NCBI GenBank assembly: GCA_017535125.1
Contig: JAFXUS010000064.1
Location: forward strand, 1 to 20,853
Direction: 5' to 3'
Origin: Bacteroidales bacterium
GTDB taxonomy: Bacteria > Bacteroidota > Bacteroidia > Bacteroidales > UBA932
DNA length: 20,853 bases
Below, piece after piece: positions 1 to 5,320 of this stretch. The position numbers and the translations under genes are program-made. Position 1 is the stretch's first letter. Every line of letters begins with the position of its first letter. The notes under the pieces were generated by a model. The model had not been told where the DNA came from, did not search any database, and worked only from the letters and a program-made list of their open reading frames with translations.

Positions 1-537
1 ATCGAGCGCATCCTCTATCTCTCCTTCTCCAAGATCAACACCAAGAATCTGGTCGAGAAGGTCGAGGCTGCCCTCAAGGAAGGCGGTATCGAGAAAGCGA
101 AGGAAGTGTGCCGCGACACCCGTGGCCCCGTCGCCAGCATCTTCTATCAGGGTCTCCTCCGCTATGATCAGGGTCTCGACGTGGTCGAGAAGACGATCGT
201 CTCCTACGGCAGCGTGCAGCAGAGCCAGCTGGAGAGCGGCCTGAGCTGGATCTCCCTGTTCATCGCCATCGCTCCGTCCCTCGGATTCCTCGGTACGGTT
301 ATCGGTATGATCAACGCCTTCGACGCCATCCAGGCTGCGGGTGATATCTCCCCGAACGTTGTTGCCGGTGGTATGAAGGTCGCCCTTATCACGACGGTCG
401 GCGGTCTCATCGTCGCCATGATCCTCCAGGTCTTCTACAACTACATCCTTGCGAAGATCGAGTCCATCACCATCGACATGGAAGACTCCTCCATCAGCCT
501 GATCGACGTGCTGACCAAATACGGCCAGAAGAAATAA
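1..537 (+). CDS. exbB: ExbB/TolQ/MotA-family proton channel protein, 5' end outside window
   Basis: Open from base 1 in frame 1 to TAA at 535-537, giving the last 178 residues; the true start lies upstream. ExbB-type proteins form the inner-membrane proton channel with ExbD and energise TonB or Tol-like transport across the outer membrane. The C-terminal half shows the family hallmark: a membrane helix with APSLGFLGTVIGMINAF, then a second helix around MKVALITTVGGLIVAMILQ, followed by a short cytoplasmic tail ending in YGQKK. The preceding stretch (EAALKEGGIEKAKEVC) is the cytoplasmic loop typical of the family. It is followed by a small membrane protein and two exbD genes in the same direction, so it is the upstream member of an ExbB-ExbD operon. 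Whether the partner is TonB or a gliding/Tol-like system cannot be told from the sequence. Confidence 0.93.
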   Translation: MERILYLSFSKINTKNLVEKVEAALKEGGIEKAKEVCRDTRGPVASIFYQGLLRYDQGLDVVEKTIVSYGSVQQSQLESGLSWISLFIAIAPSLGFLGTVIGMINAFDAIQAAGDISPNVVAGGMKVALITTVGGLIVAMILQVFYNYILAKIESITIDMEDSSISLIDVLTKYGQKK

Positions 538-565
538 ATCCAATACCGGTTTAAACCACTGAATA

Positions 566-1009
566 ATGAAACTTAACAAGATATTCAAATGGGGAATGGT
601 GGTGCTGATCCTTATCAGCGTCGCGATCCTGGTTTGGGGATTCAGCGCAGGTTTCGAGACCGCTGGTCACGAAGCCCTGCCGGCAACGAACGTCCTCCTT
701 ACCTGGGCTGCGATCATGATCGGCATCGCTCTCTTCTGCTGGATTGTGATCGGCTTGATCATCAGCATCAAGAACGACCCGAAGTCCATTGTCAAGATGG
801 GCATCGTCCTGGTCGGCATCGCAGTGGTCTGCCTGATCGCCTATCTCCTCGCGAAGGGTGATCCCGTCCCGGGCGCCGCTGTCACTTCGACTCCTGGCGA
901 ACTCAAGCTCACTGATACCATTCTGAACCTCACCCTCATTGCCGGTGTTGGCGCCATCCTGGCCATCATCATCGGTGAGATCCGTCTGGCCATCGCTAAT
1001 AAGAAATAA
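566..1009 (+). CDS. Four-helix membrane protein between exbB and exbD, function unknown
   Basis: 147 residues with four hydrophobic segments at about residues 9-30, 43-68, 75-96 and 120-143, and short charged loops (IKNDPKSIVK between helices 2 and 3). No catalytic motif is visible. It starts 28 nt after the exbB stop and ends 2 nt before the first exbD, so it is almost certainly co-transcribed and probably assembled with the channel. My recollection is that an uncharacterised membrane protein commonly sits at this place in Bacteroidetes exb clusters; a role as accessory channel subunit is inference. No signal peptide cleavage site is apparent; helix 1 may act as a signal anchor. Confidence 0.85.
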   Translation: MKLNKIFKWGMVVLILISVAILVWGFSAGFETAGHEALPATNVLLTWAAIMIGIALFCWIVIGLIISIKNDPKSIVKMGIVLVGIAVVCLIAYLLAKGDPVPGAAVTSTPGELKLTDTILNLTLIAGVGAILAIIIGEIRLAIANKK

Positions 1010-1011
1010 TC

Positions 1012-1596
1012 ATGGCAAAGAAAACACCAGCAATCAATTCGAGTTCTACGGCCGATATCGCGTTCCTGTTGTTGTGCTACTTCCTGATGACCACGACGAT
1101 GGGTTCCCACTTCGGACTTTCCCGTCGTCTCCCCCCGATGCCTGATCCCAATCAGAAGATCGAGGACCAGAAGGTCAATCGCCGCAACATCATCGTGGTG
1201 AAGATCAACTCTGCCGATAGGATTCTTGCCGGTACCGAAGCCATTGATGTCTCTCAGCTCAAAGACAAGATCAAAGAGTTCTTAAGCAACCCCTCCAATG
1301 ATCCCAACCTTCCCGAGAAGGAAGTGAAGGAGATCGAAGGATACAGCAAGGGCACCTATCCCGTGTCCAAGGGCGTCATTTCCCTGCAGAATGACCGTGG
1401 TACCAGCTACCAGGCCTACATCGCCGTGCAGAACGAACTGGTGAAAGCCGTCAACGAACTTCGTGACGACTTCTCCATGAAGGAATATGGTAAGAAGTAT
1501 TCCCTGCTCGACGAGGACCAGCAGAAGGTCGTCCGCGAATGTGTCCCGCAGAACATTTCCGAGGCGGAGCCTAAGGACGTTGGTAAAAGAAGATAA
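1012..1596 (+). CDS. exbD: ExbD/TolR-family protein, first copy
   Basis: 194 residues. ExbD/TolR proteins have one N-terminal membrane helix carrying an essential Asp that takes part in proton flow, and a periplasmic domain. Here the helix is at about residues 13-33 with Asp15 in STADIAFLLLCYFLMTTTM, matching the family pattern. The periplasmic part is longer than in the second copy and includes a lysine/glutamate-rich insert around residues 85-120. It begins 2 nt after the upstream membrane gene and is followed 14 nt later by a second exbD, so two unlike ExbD subunits are encoded side by side, a common arrangement in Bacteroidetes. I infer that they form a mixed dimer or serve different transducers. 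Confidence 0.92.
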   Translation: MAKKTPAINSSSTADIAFLLLCYFLMTTTMGSHFGLSRRLPPMPDPNQKIEDQKVNRRNIIVVKINSADRILAGTEAIDVSQLKDKIKEFLSNPSNDPNLPEKEVKEIEGYSKGTYPVSKGVISLQNDRGTSYQAYIAVQNELVKAVNELRDDFSMKEYGKKYSLLDEDQQKVVRECVPQNISEAEPKDVGKRR

Positions 1597-1597
1597 T

Positions 1598-1603
1598 AGG
1601 AGG
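1598..1603 (+). promoter_or_regulatory. Strong Shine-Dalgarno sequence for second exbD
   Basis: AGGAGG lies 7 nt before the ATG at 1611, just after the TAA of the first exbD. Perfect Shine-Dalgarno sequences are uncommon in Bacteroidetes and the other starts in this window mostly lack one, so this site may raise translation of the second ExbD relative to the first. Confidence 0.7.
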
Positions 1604-1610
1604 TAAGATT

Positions 1611-2078
1611 ATGTCAAGATTCAAGAAAGGCGACAAGAAGGAGATGCCGGGTATCACCTCGAGCTCTCTCTCCGATATCGTGTTCATGCTCCTGTTCTTC
1701 TTCATGGTCACCACGCAGATGCGTGAGACCGAGAACAAGGTCAAAGTCACCACTCCGGAAGCTTCCGAAGTCGTCAAGCTGGAGCGCAAGGACCTCAACG
1801 CTTACATCAACATCGGTTCCCCGACCCTCGCCTATCAGGCGCAGTACGGTACCGATGCCCGTATCCAGTTGAACGACTCCTTCCGCACCACCGACGACAT
1901 CCGCGACTTCATTGCCGCGGAGCGCGACTCCAAGAGCGAGGCTGACCGCCAGCTGATGACCGTGTCCATCCGGGCCGACCAGGATGTCAGAATGGGTATC
2001 GTGACCGATGTGAAGCAGGAGCTGCGTCGCTGCTCCGCGCTGAAGATCATGTACTCTGCAAGAAAGCCTGCAAAATAG
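1611..2078 (+). CDS. exbD: ExbD/TolR-family protein, second copy
   Basis: 155 residues, near the usual ExbD length. The single N-terminal membrane helix (about residues 20-38) carries the expected Asp22 in SSLSDIVFMLLFFFMVTTQM. The remainder is a periplasmic domain with the TolR/ExbD-like C-terminal pattern (VSIRADQDVRMGIVTDVKQEL) in the last third. It is the last gene of the exb operon; an intrinsic terminator follows 23 nt after the stop. The start is fixed by the AGGAGG site 7 nt upstream. Sequence similarity to the first copy is limited to the helix region and general fold pattern, so the two are diverged paralogues rather than a recent duplication. Confidence 0.92.
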   Translation: MSRFKKGDKKEMPGITSSSLSDIVFMLLFFFMVTTQMRETENKVKVTTPEASEVVKLERKDLNAYINIGSPTLAYQAQYGTDARIQLNDSFRTTDDIRDFIAAERDSKSEADRQLMTVSIRADQDVRMGIVTDVKQELRRCSALKIMYSARKPAK

Positions 2079-2100
2079 CTTTTTGCAGTATTGAATACGA

Positions 2101-2129
2101 GCAGCCCCCTTCCACGAGGGCTGCTTTTT
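2101..2129 (+). terminator. Rho-independent terminator of exb operon
   Basis: GCAGCCC (2101-2107) pairs with GGGCTGC (2118-2124) around a 10-nt loop and is followed at once by TTTTT (2125-2129). It stands between the exb operon and asnS. A longer reading of asnS beginning at 2091 would run through this hairpin, which supports the later asnS start. Confidence 0.85.
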
Positions 2130-2147
2130 AAAATCTATAAGAAACAA

Positions 2148-3551
2148 ATGAAGGAAATACTTCGTACCAAGGTGAAGGACCTGCTGCAGATGAAAGCAGG
2201 TCAGGAAGTGCTGGCCAAAGGTTGGGTCAGGACCAAGAGAGGGAACAAGGAAATCGCATTCATCGCGCTGAATGACGGATCGACCATCAAGAACGTGCAG
2301 ATCGTCGTGGACAAGAATGCGGATACGGAGCCGGTGCTGGCACAGATCAGCACGGGCGCCTGCATCGCCGTGCGCGGCAATCTGGTCGAGTCCGTGGGCA
2401 GCGGCCAGGCGGTCGAGATTAAGGCGGCGGAGATCACGGTGTACGGCACCTGCGATCCCATGCGCTATCCTCTCCAGAAGAAGGACACCTCCTTCGAGTA
2501 CCTGCGCACCGTGGCGCACATGCGCCCGAGGACCAACACCTTCGGCGCCATTTACCGCCTGCGCAGCCAGATGGCCTTCGCCATCCACGAGTATTTCCAC
2601 AGCAAGGGCTTCGTGTATCTGCACACGCCGCTCATCACCGAATCCGACTGCGAAGGCGCCGGCCAGATGTTCCAGGTCACGACCCTCGACCTTGAGAACG
2701 TGCCGCGCGACAAGAAGGGCCGCATCGACTATGGACGCGACTTCTTCGGCAAGCAGACGAGCCTGACCGTCAGCGGACAGCTCGAAGGCGAGCTCGGCGC
2801 CACCGCACTCGGTGAGATCTACACCTTCGGTCCGACCTTCCGTGCCGAGAACTCCAACACCCCGCGTCACCTCGCGGAATTCTGGATGATCGAACCCGAG
2901 ATGGCGTTCTACGACATCAAGGACAACATGGACCTGGCCGAAGACTTCATCAAGCACCTCGTGTCTTATGCCCTGGAGAACTGCATGGACGACATCCAGT
3001 TCCTCAATGACCGCTACGACCCCGAGCTCGTCGAGCGCCTGCGCGGCGTCATCGGCACGGAGTTCGTGCGCCTCGAGTACACCGAAGGCATCCGCATCCT
3101 CGAAGAAGCCGTGAGAAACGGCGTCCAGTTCGAGTATCCGGTCGCCTGGGGCATAGACCTGCAGAGCGAGCATGAGCGCTATCTCGTGGAGAAGCATTTC
3201 GGCAAGCCGGTCATCCTCACAGGCTATCCGAAGGATATCAAGGCCTTCTACATGAAGCAGAACGAGGACGGCAAGACGGTCCGCGCCATGGACGTGCTCT
3301 TCCCGAAAATTGGCGAAATCATCGGCGGATCCGAGCGTGAAGCCGATCTCGGCAAGCTCGAAGCGCGCATCGACGAGCTGGGCATGAGCCGCAAGAACCT
3401 TGAGTGGTACATCGACACCCGCCGTTTCGGCAGCTGCCCGCACAGCGGTTTCGGCCTGGGCTTCGAGCGTCTACTCCTCTTCATCACCGGCATGCAGAAC
3501 ATCCGGGATGTCATCCCCTTCCCGAGAACGCCGAAAAACGCAGAATTTTGA
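2148..3551 (+). CDS. asnS: Asparaginyl-tRNA synthetase
   Basis: 467 residues, typical for bacterial AsnRS. The enzyme charges tRNA(Asn) with asparagine using ATP, in the cytoplasm. An N-terminal OB-fold anticodon-binding domain (about residues 15-105, beginning [19 protein letters not shown]) is followed by a class II synthetase core: motif 2 near residues 231-252 ([20 protein letters not shown]) and motif 3 near residue 434 ([20 protein letters not shown]), ending in the usual [13 protein letters not shown] chose ATG 2148 over the in-frame ATG at 2091 because the 19 extra residues lie in the upstream terminator and the family begins at this point. Its presence implies direct charging of tRNA(Asn). 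udk follows 85 nt downstream. Confidence 0.97.
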   Translation: MKEILRTKVKDLLQMKAGQEVLAKGWVRTKRGNKEIAFIALNDGSTIKNVQIVVDKNADTEPVLAQISTGACIAVRGNLVESVGSGQAVEIKAAEITVYGTCDPMRYPLQKKDTSFEYLRTVAHMRPRTNTFGAIYRLRSQMAFAIHEYFHSKGFVYLHTPLITESDCEGAGQMFQVTTLDLENVPRDKKGRIDYGRDFFGKQTSLTVSGQLEGELGATALGEIYTFGPTFRAENSNTPRHLAEFWMIEPEMAFYDIKDNMDLAEDFIKHLVSYALENCMDDIQFLNDRYDPELVERLRGVIGTEFVRLEYTEGIRILEEAVRNGVQFEYPVAWGIDLQSEHERYLVEKHFGKPVILTGYPKDIKAFYMKQNEDGKTVRAMDVLFPKIGEIIGGSEREADLGKLEARIDELGMSRKNLEWYIDTRRFGSCPHSGFGLGFERLLLFITGMQNIRDVIPFPRTPKNAEF

Positions 3552-3596
3552 CGAATTCAGCATTCTGCACCATTCGATCATCCCTCCTCCCGTCCT

Positions 3597-3612
3597 CCCC
3601 TAACCGTAGGGG
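3597..3612. repeat. Short palindrome between asnS and udk
   Basis: CCCCTA (3597-3602) and TAGGGG (3607-3612) form a 6-bp stem around ACCG. No T-run follows on either strand, so it is a poor terminator. The preceding 3575-3600 is a pyrimidine-rich stretch. It may be a solo copy of a palindromic repeat or an mRNA-processing hairpin; only its symmetry is directly seen. Confidence 0.45.
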
Positions 3613-3636
3613 AAGAAGCAAATAAAGGAAAAAGCA

Positions 3637-4257
3637 ATGTTAGTAATTGGTATCGCCGGCGGGTCCGGCTCCGGCAAAACCACAGTCGTCAAGGCCATCA
3701 CACAGCAGCTCAACGCCAAGCGGGTGGTGGTCATCCCCCAGGATTCCTATTATAAGGACTCCAGCGACCTCTCCGATGAGGAGAAGCGCGTTCACAACTT
3801 CGACCACCCCGACGCCATCGACTGGGAACTGCTCTGCGAGCAGCTCAGCGAGTTGAAGAAGGGCAAGACCATCCAGCAGCCGGTGTATTCCTACATCTCC
3901 TGCTCCCGGTCCAAGACGGAAACCGTGACGGTGGAACCCGCCGACGTGATCATCATCGAGGGCATCCTCATTTTCACCTGCAAGCCCCTGCGTGACCAGA
4001 TGGACATCAAGATTTTCGTGGATGCAGACGATGACGACCGGCTCATGCGCGTGATGGCGCGCGACATCAGCGAGCGCGGGAAAGACGTGCACTGGGTCAT
4101 CGAGCGCTACTCCCGCACCGTCAAGCCGATGTACCTCCAGTTCATCGAGCCGAGCAAGCGTTACGCCGACATCATCATTCCACAGGGCGGGCACAACAAA
4201 GTGGCTATCGACGTCATTAAAGCCACCATCGAGCAGTCCCTCAAGAACCAAGCTTAA
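3637..4257 (+). CDS. udk: Uridine kinase
   Basis: 206 residues, the normal length. It phosphorylates uridine and cytidine to their monophosphates in pyrimidine salvage. The P-loop is at residues 8-15 (GGSGSGKT), followed by the family segment VVVIPQDSYYKD and later NFDHPDAIDWELL, the Asp-rich nucleoside-binding region. The IIEGIL strand and RDISERGKDVHWVIERY, a lid-like region, match uridine kinases rather than phosphoribulokinase. AAGGA lies about 9 nt before the ATG. The TonB-like gene starts 8 nt after the stop, so the two are probably co-transcribed although their functions look unrelated. Confidence 0.95.
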   Translation: MLVIGIAGGSGSGKTTVVKAITQQLNAKRVVVIPQDSYYKDSSDLSDEEKRVHNFDHPDAIDWELLCEQLSELKKGKTIQQPVYSYISCSRSKTETVTVEPADVIIIEGILIFTCKPLRDQMDIKIFVDADDDDRLMRVMARDISERGKDVHWVIERYSRTVKPMYLQFIEPSKRYADIIIPQGGHNKVAIDVIKATIEQSLKNQA

Positions 4258-4265
4258 CCTCCACC

Positions 4266-4997
4266 ATGCGCCGGCTCTCCCAGGAAGACAAGGCAGGCCT
4301 TTACACCACCGTGATCGTTCACCTCGCGGTGGTGATTGTGTTATTGATCGCCGGACTTGACTGGAGCATACGCCAGGAAAACAGCTTCGTACTGGATTTT
4401 TCGGCGCTCGAAGAGAAAGAGCGCCTGCAAGAGGAAATCGAACGGCTGCAAGAGGAAGCCGCCTTTAAGGAAAGCATTGCCGAACGGTTGCAGCAGCAGT
4501 TGGACGCGGCACCGCCTGTGCGCGGTATCGCCGTGGACCGCGGAGCACTCAAAGATGACCGCGGAACAGATGCTGAACAACTCTACAAGGACGCGCAACG
4601 GCTGCAAGAGGAGCTCGCAAAAGGCTATGAAGTCAAGCAGGAGGAAGTCGCGGATCCGGGTCCGGTGATCCCGGAAAAGAAGGAGGAGAAAAAACAGACG
4701 GAAACGACCTATAGCGGCCCGTCCGTCATATCTTATTATCTGGAAGGCCGCAAGGCCAGTCATCTGCCCATTCCGGCATATCGCTGCATGGGGGCCGGGC
4801 AGGTTACGGTGCTGATCACCGTAAATCCGGGCGGAACCGTCATCGGCGCCAAGGTCGATGAATCCGTTTCAGCCGCAGACGGCTGTCTGCGATCTTTTGC
4901 CATCCGCGCCGCGCGGCTCTCCAAGTTCTCCGCCAAAGCGGACGCCCCCTCCAAACAGATCGGCAACATCGTCTACGAATTCGTCGCACAATACTAA
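4266..4997 (+). CDS. TonB-like energy-transducer protein with coiled coil
   Basis: 243 residues. One N-terminal membrane helix (about residues 13-31, TVIVHLAVVIVLLIAGLDW) is preceded by a short basic cytoplasmic tail, as in TonB. A long charged heptad-rich stretch (about residues 48-85, EEKERLQEEIERLQEEAAF) predicts a coiled coil. A Pro/Lys/Glu linker then leads to a C-terminal TonB/AgmX-like domain (about residues 150-243) with GQVTVLITVNPGGTVIGAKV and a final FVAQY. Proteins of this type link an inner-membrane ExbB/ExbD motor to outer-membrane partners; the exb operon is only 2.2 kb upstream, which makes a working pair plausible but unproven. The linker is acidic/lysine rich rather than the classical Pro-Lys repeat, so it may be a TonB relative with another partner. 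Cysteines near residues 178 and 206 in the C-terminal domain could form a periplasmic disulfide. Confidence 0.8.
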   Translation: MRRLSQEDKAGLYTTVIVHLAVVIVLLIAGLDWSIRQENSFVLDFSALEEKERLQEEIERLQEEAAFKESIAERLQQQLDAAPPVRGIAVDRGALKDDRGTDAEQLYKDAQRLQEELAKGYEVKQEEVADPGPVIPEKKEEKKQTETTYSGPSVISYYLEGRKASHLPIPAYRCMGAGQVTVLITVNPGGTVIGAKVDESVSAADGCLRSFAIRAARLSKFSAKADAPSKQIGNIVYEFVAQY

Positions 4998-5009
4998 CCA
5001 CTCGCACGC

Positions 5010-5060
5010 AGAGCGCTCGGAGCGAAGCGACAGAGGGGGTGTCGGGGGAACCTTCCCCCG
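5010..5060. repeat. Palindromic (REP-like) element after the TonB-like gene
   Basis: CGGGGGAA (5043-5050) and TTCCCCCG (5053-5060) form a perfect 8-bp stem with a 2-nt loop. Just upstream (5012-5040) is a purine-rich lead with GAGCG/GCTC-type small inversions and a G5 run. The combination of a conserved-looking lead and a G5/C5 palindrome next to a stop codon is typical of dispersed repetitive extragenic palindromes. Only one copy is in this window, so repetitiveness is inferred. Confidence 0.55.
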
Positions 5061-5075
5061 TCAGAGCGGGGCGTT

Positions 5076-5120
5076 GCGTCCTTTTTTTTGTGCCCAAAGC
5101 TAGGGCACAAAAAAGGACGC
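5076..5120. repeat. 18-bp inverted repeat with T/A tracts
   Basis: The left arm 5076-5095 (GCGTCC, T8, GTGCCC) and right arm 5103-5120 (GGGCAC, A6, GGACGC) pair over 18 bp with a 2-nt bulge in the T-run and a 7-nt loop. It could act as a terminator for the TonB-like operon, since it contains a T8 run, though the run lies inside the stem rather than after it. The right arm is shared with the hairpin 5115-5137. Confidence 0.75.
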
Positions 5121-5137
5121 GCTCCTGGTGCGCGTCC
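5109..5137 (-). terminator. Rho-independent terminator on the minus strand
   Basis: On the minus strand GGACGCGC (5137-5130), a 7-nt loop, and GCGCGTCC (5122-5115) form an 8-bp GC-rich stem followed directly by TTTTTT (5114-5109). This is a textbook intrinsic terminator reading leftwards, yet no minus-strand protein gene lies upstream of it, which points to a non-coding transcript. Confidence 0.8.
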
Positions 5138-5205
5138 CGAAAAACCAATTATTAACCGTTAGTATCCAGGATATCTAGTTTAAGGTTAGGATTGCCTATT
5201 TGTTA
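5109..5205 (-). ncRNA. Probable small RNA, about 95 nt, minus strand
   Basis: The minus strand has a -7-type box TACCTTTG at 5218-5211 matching TAnnTTTG, then about 70 nt of AT-rich sequence, then the strong intrinsic terminator at 5137-5109. Start near 5205 is inferred from the usual spacing. Both flanking genes run on the plus strand, so the transcript would not be the leader of any gene here. The body contains possible pairings AACC/GGTT around 5183/5156 and a small TATCC/GGATA hairpin near 5163-5175. No clear -33 TTTG is seen at the expected distance, which lowers confidence. It does not resemble tmRNA, 6S or SRP RNA by eye. It could instead be a terminator left from a lost gene. Confidence 0.42.
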
Positions 5206-5268
5206 TGGTCCAAAGGTAGCAAGCAACGGGGAAAATAATGTTTGATATCGTACTGAATAAGTGGATTA

Positions 5269-5300
5269 TTGTATAATTACCAAGAAAAAGTGTATTTTTG
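5269..5300 (+). promoter_or_regulatory. Promoter of the propeller/AraC sensor gene
   Basis: TTG at 5269-5271, 21-nt spacer, and TATTTTTG at 5293-5300 match the Bacteroidetes -33/-7 pattern. Transcription should start near 5304-5306, leaving a leader of about 15 nt before ATG 5321. It lies downstream of the in-frame ATG at 5261 and so rules that start out. Confidence 0.65.
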
Positions 5301-5320
5301 TACGAATCAATGTCCCGTTC

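Larger units (their letters stand above)
4998..5320. other. Intergenic region with repeat, nested hairpins, probable sRNA and promoter
   Basis: This is the only gene-free stretch above 300 nt. From left to right it holds a palindromic repeat (5010-5060), a long inverted repeat (5076-5120), a minus-strand terminator hairpin (5109-5137), the body of a probable minus-strand small RNA (to about 5205) with a -7-like box at 5211-5218, and the plus-strand promoter of the sensor gene (5269-5300). No convincing protein-coding frame is seen; the short minus-strand frame crossing it is interrupted and lacks family features. Confidence 0.7.

Noticed and set aside
2091..2147. Upstream in-frame ATG for asnS
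   Set aside because: The 19 added residues are encoded by the exb terminator hairpin; the family begins at ATG 2148.
1614..3443. Long minus-strand open frame (609 codons) across exbD and asnS
   Set aside because: It lies antisense to two clear genes, has low-complexity His/Asp/Val-rich translation and no family features; high GC and codon bias explain its length.
4840..5148. Minus-strand frame over the end of the TonB-like gene and the hairpins
   Set aside because: It would be translated through strong hairpins and the minus-strand terminator, and has no protein-like features.
5261..5320. Upstream in-frame ATG for the sensor gene
   Set aside because: It precedes the promoter boxes, and the signal peptide begins properly at ATG 5321.
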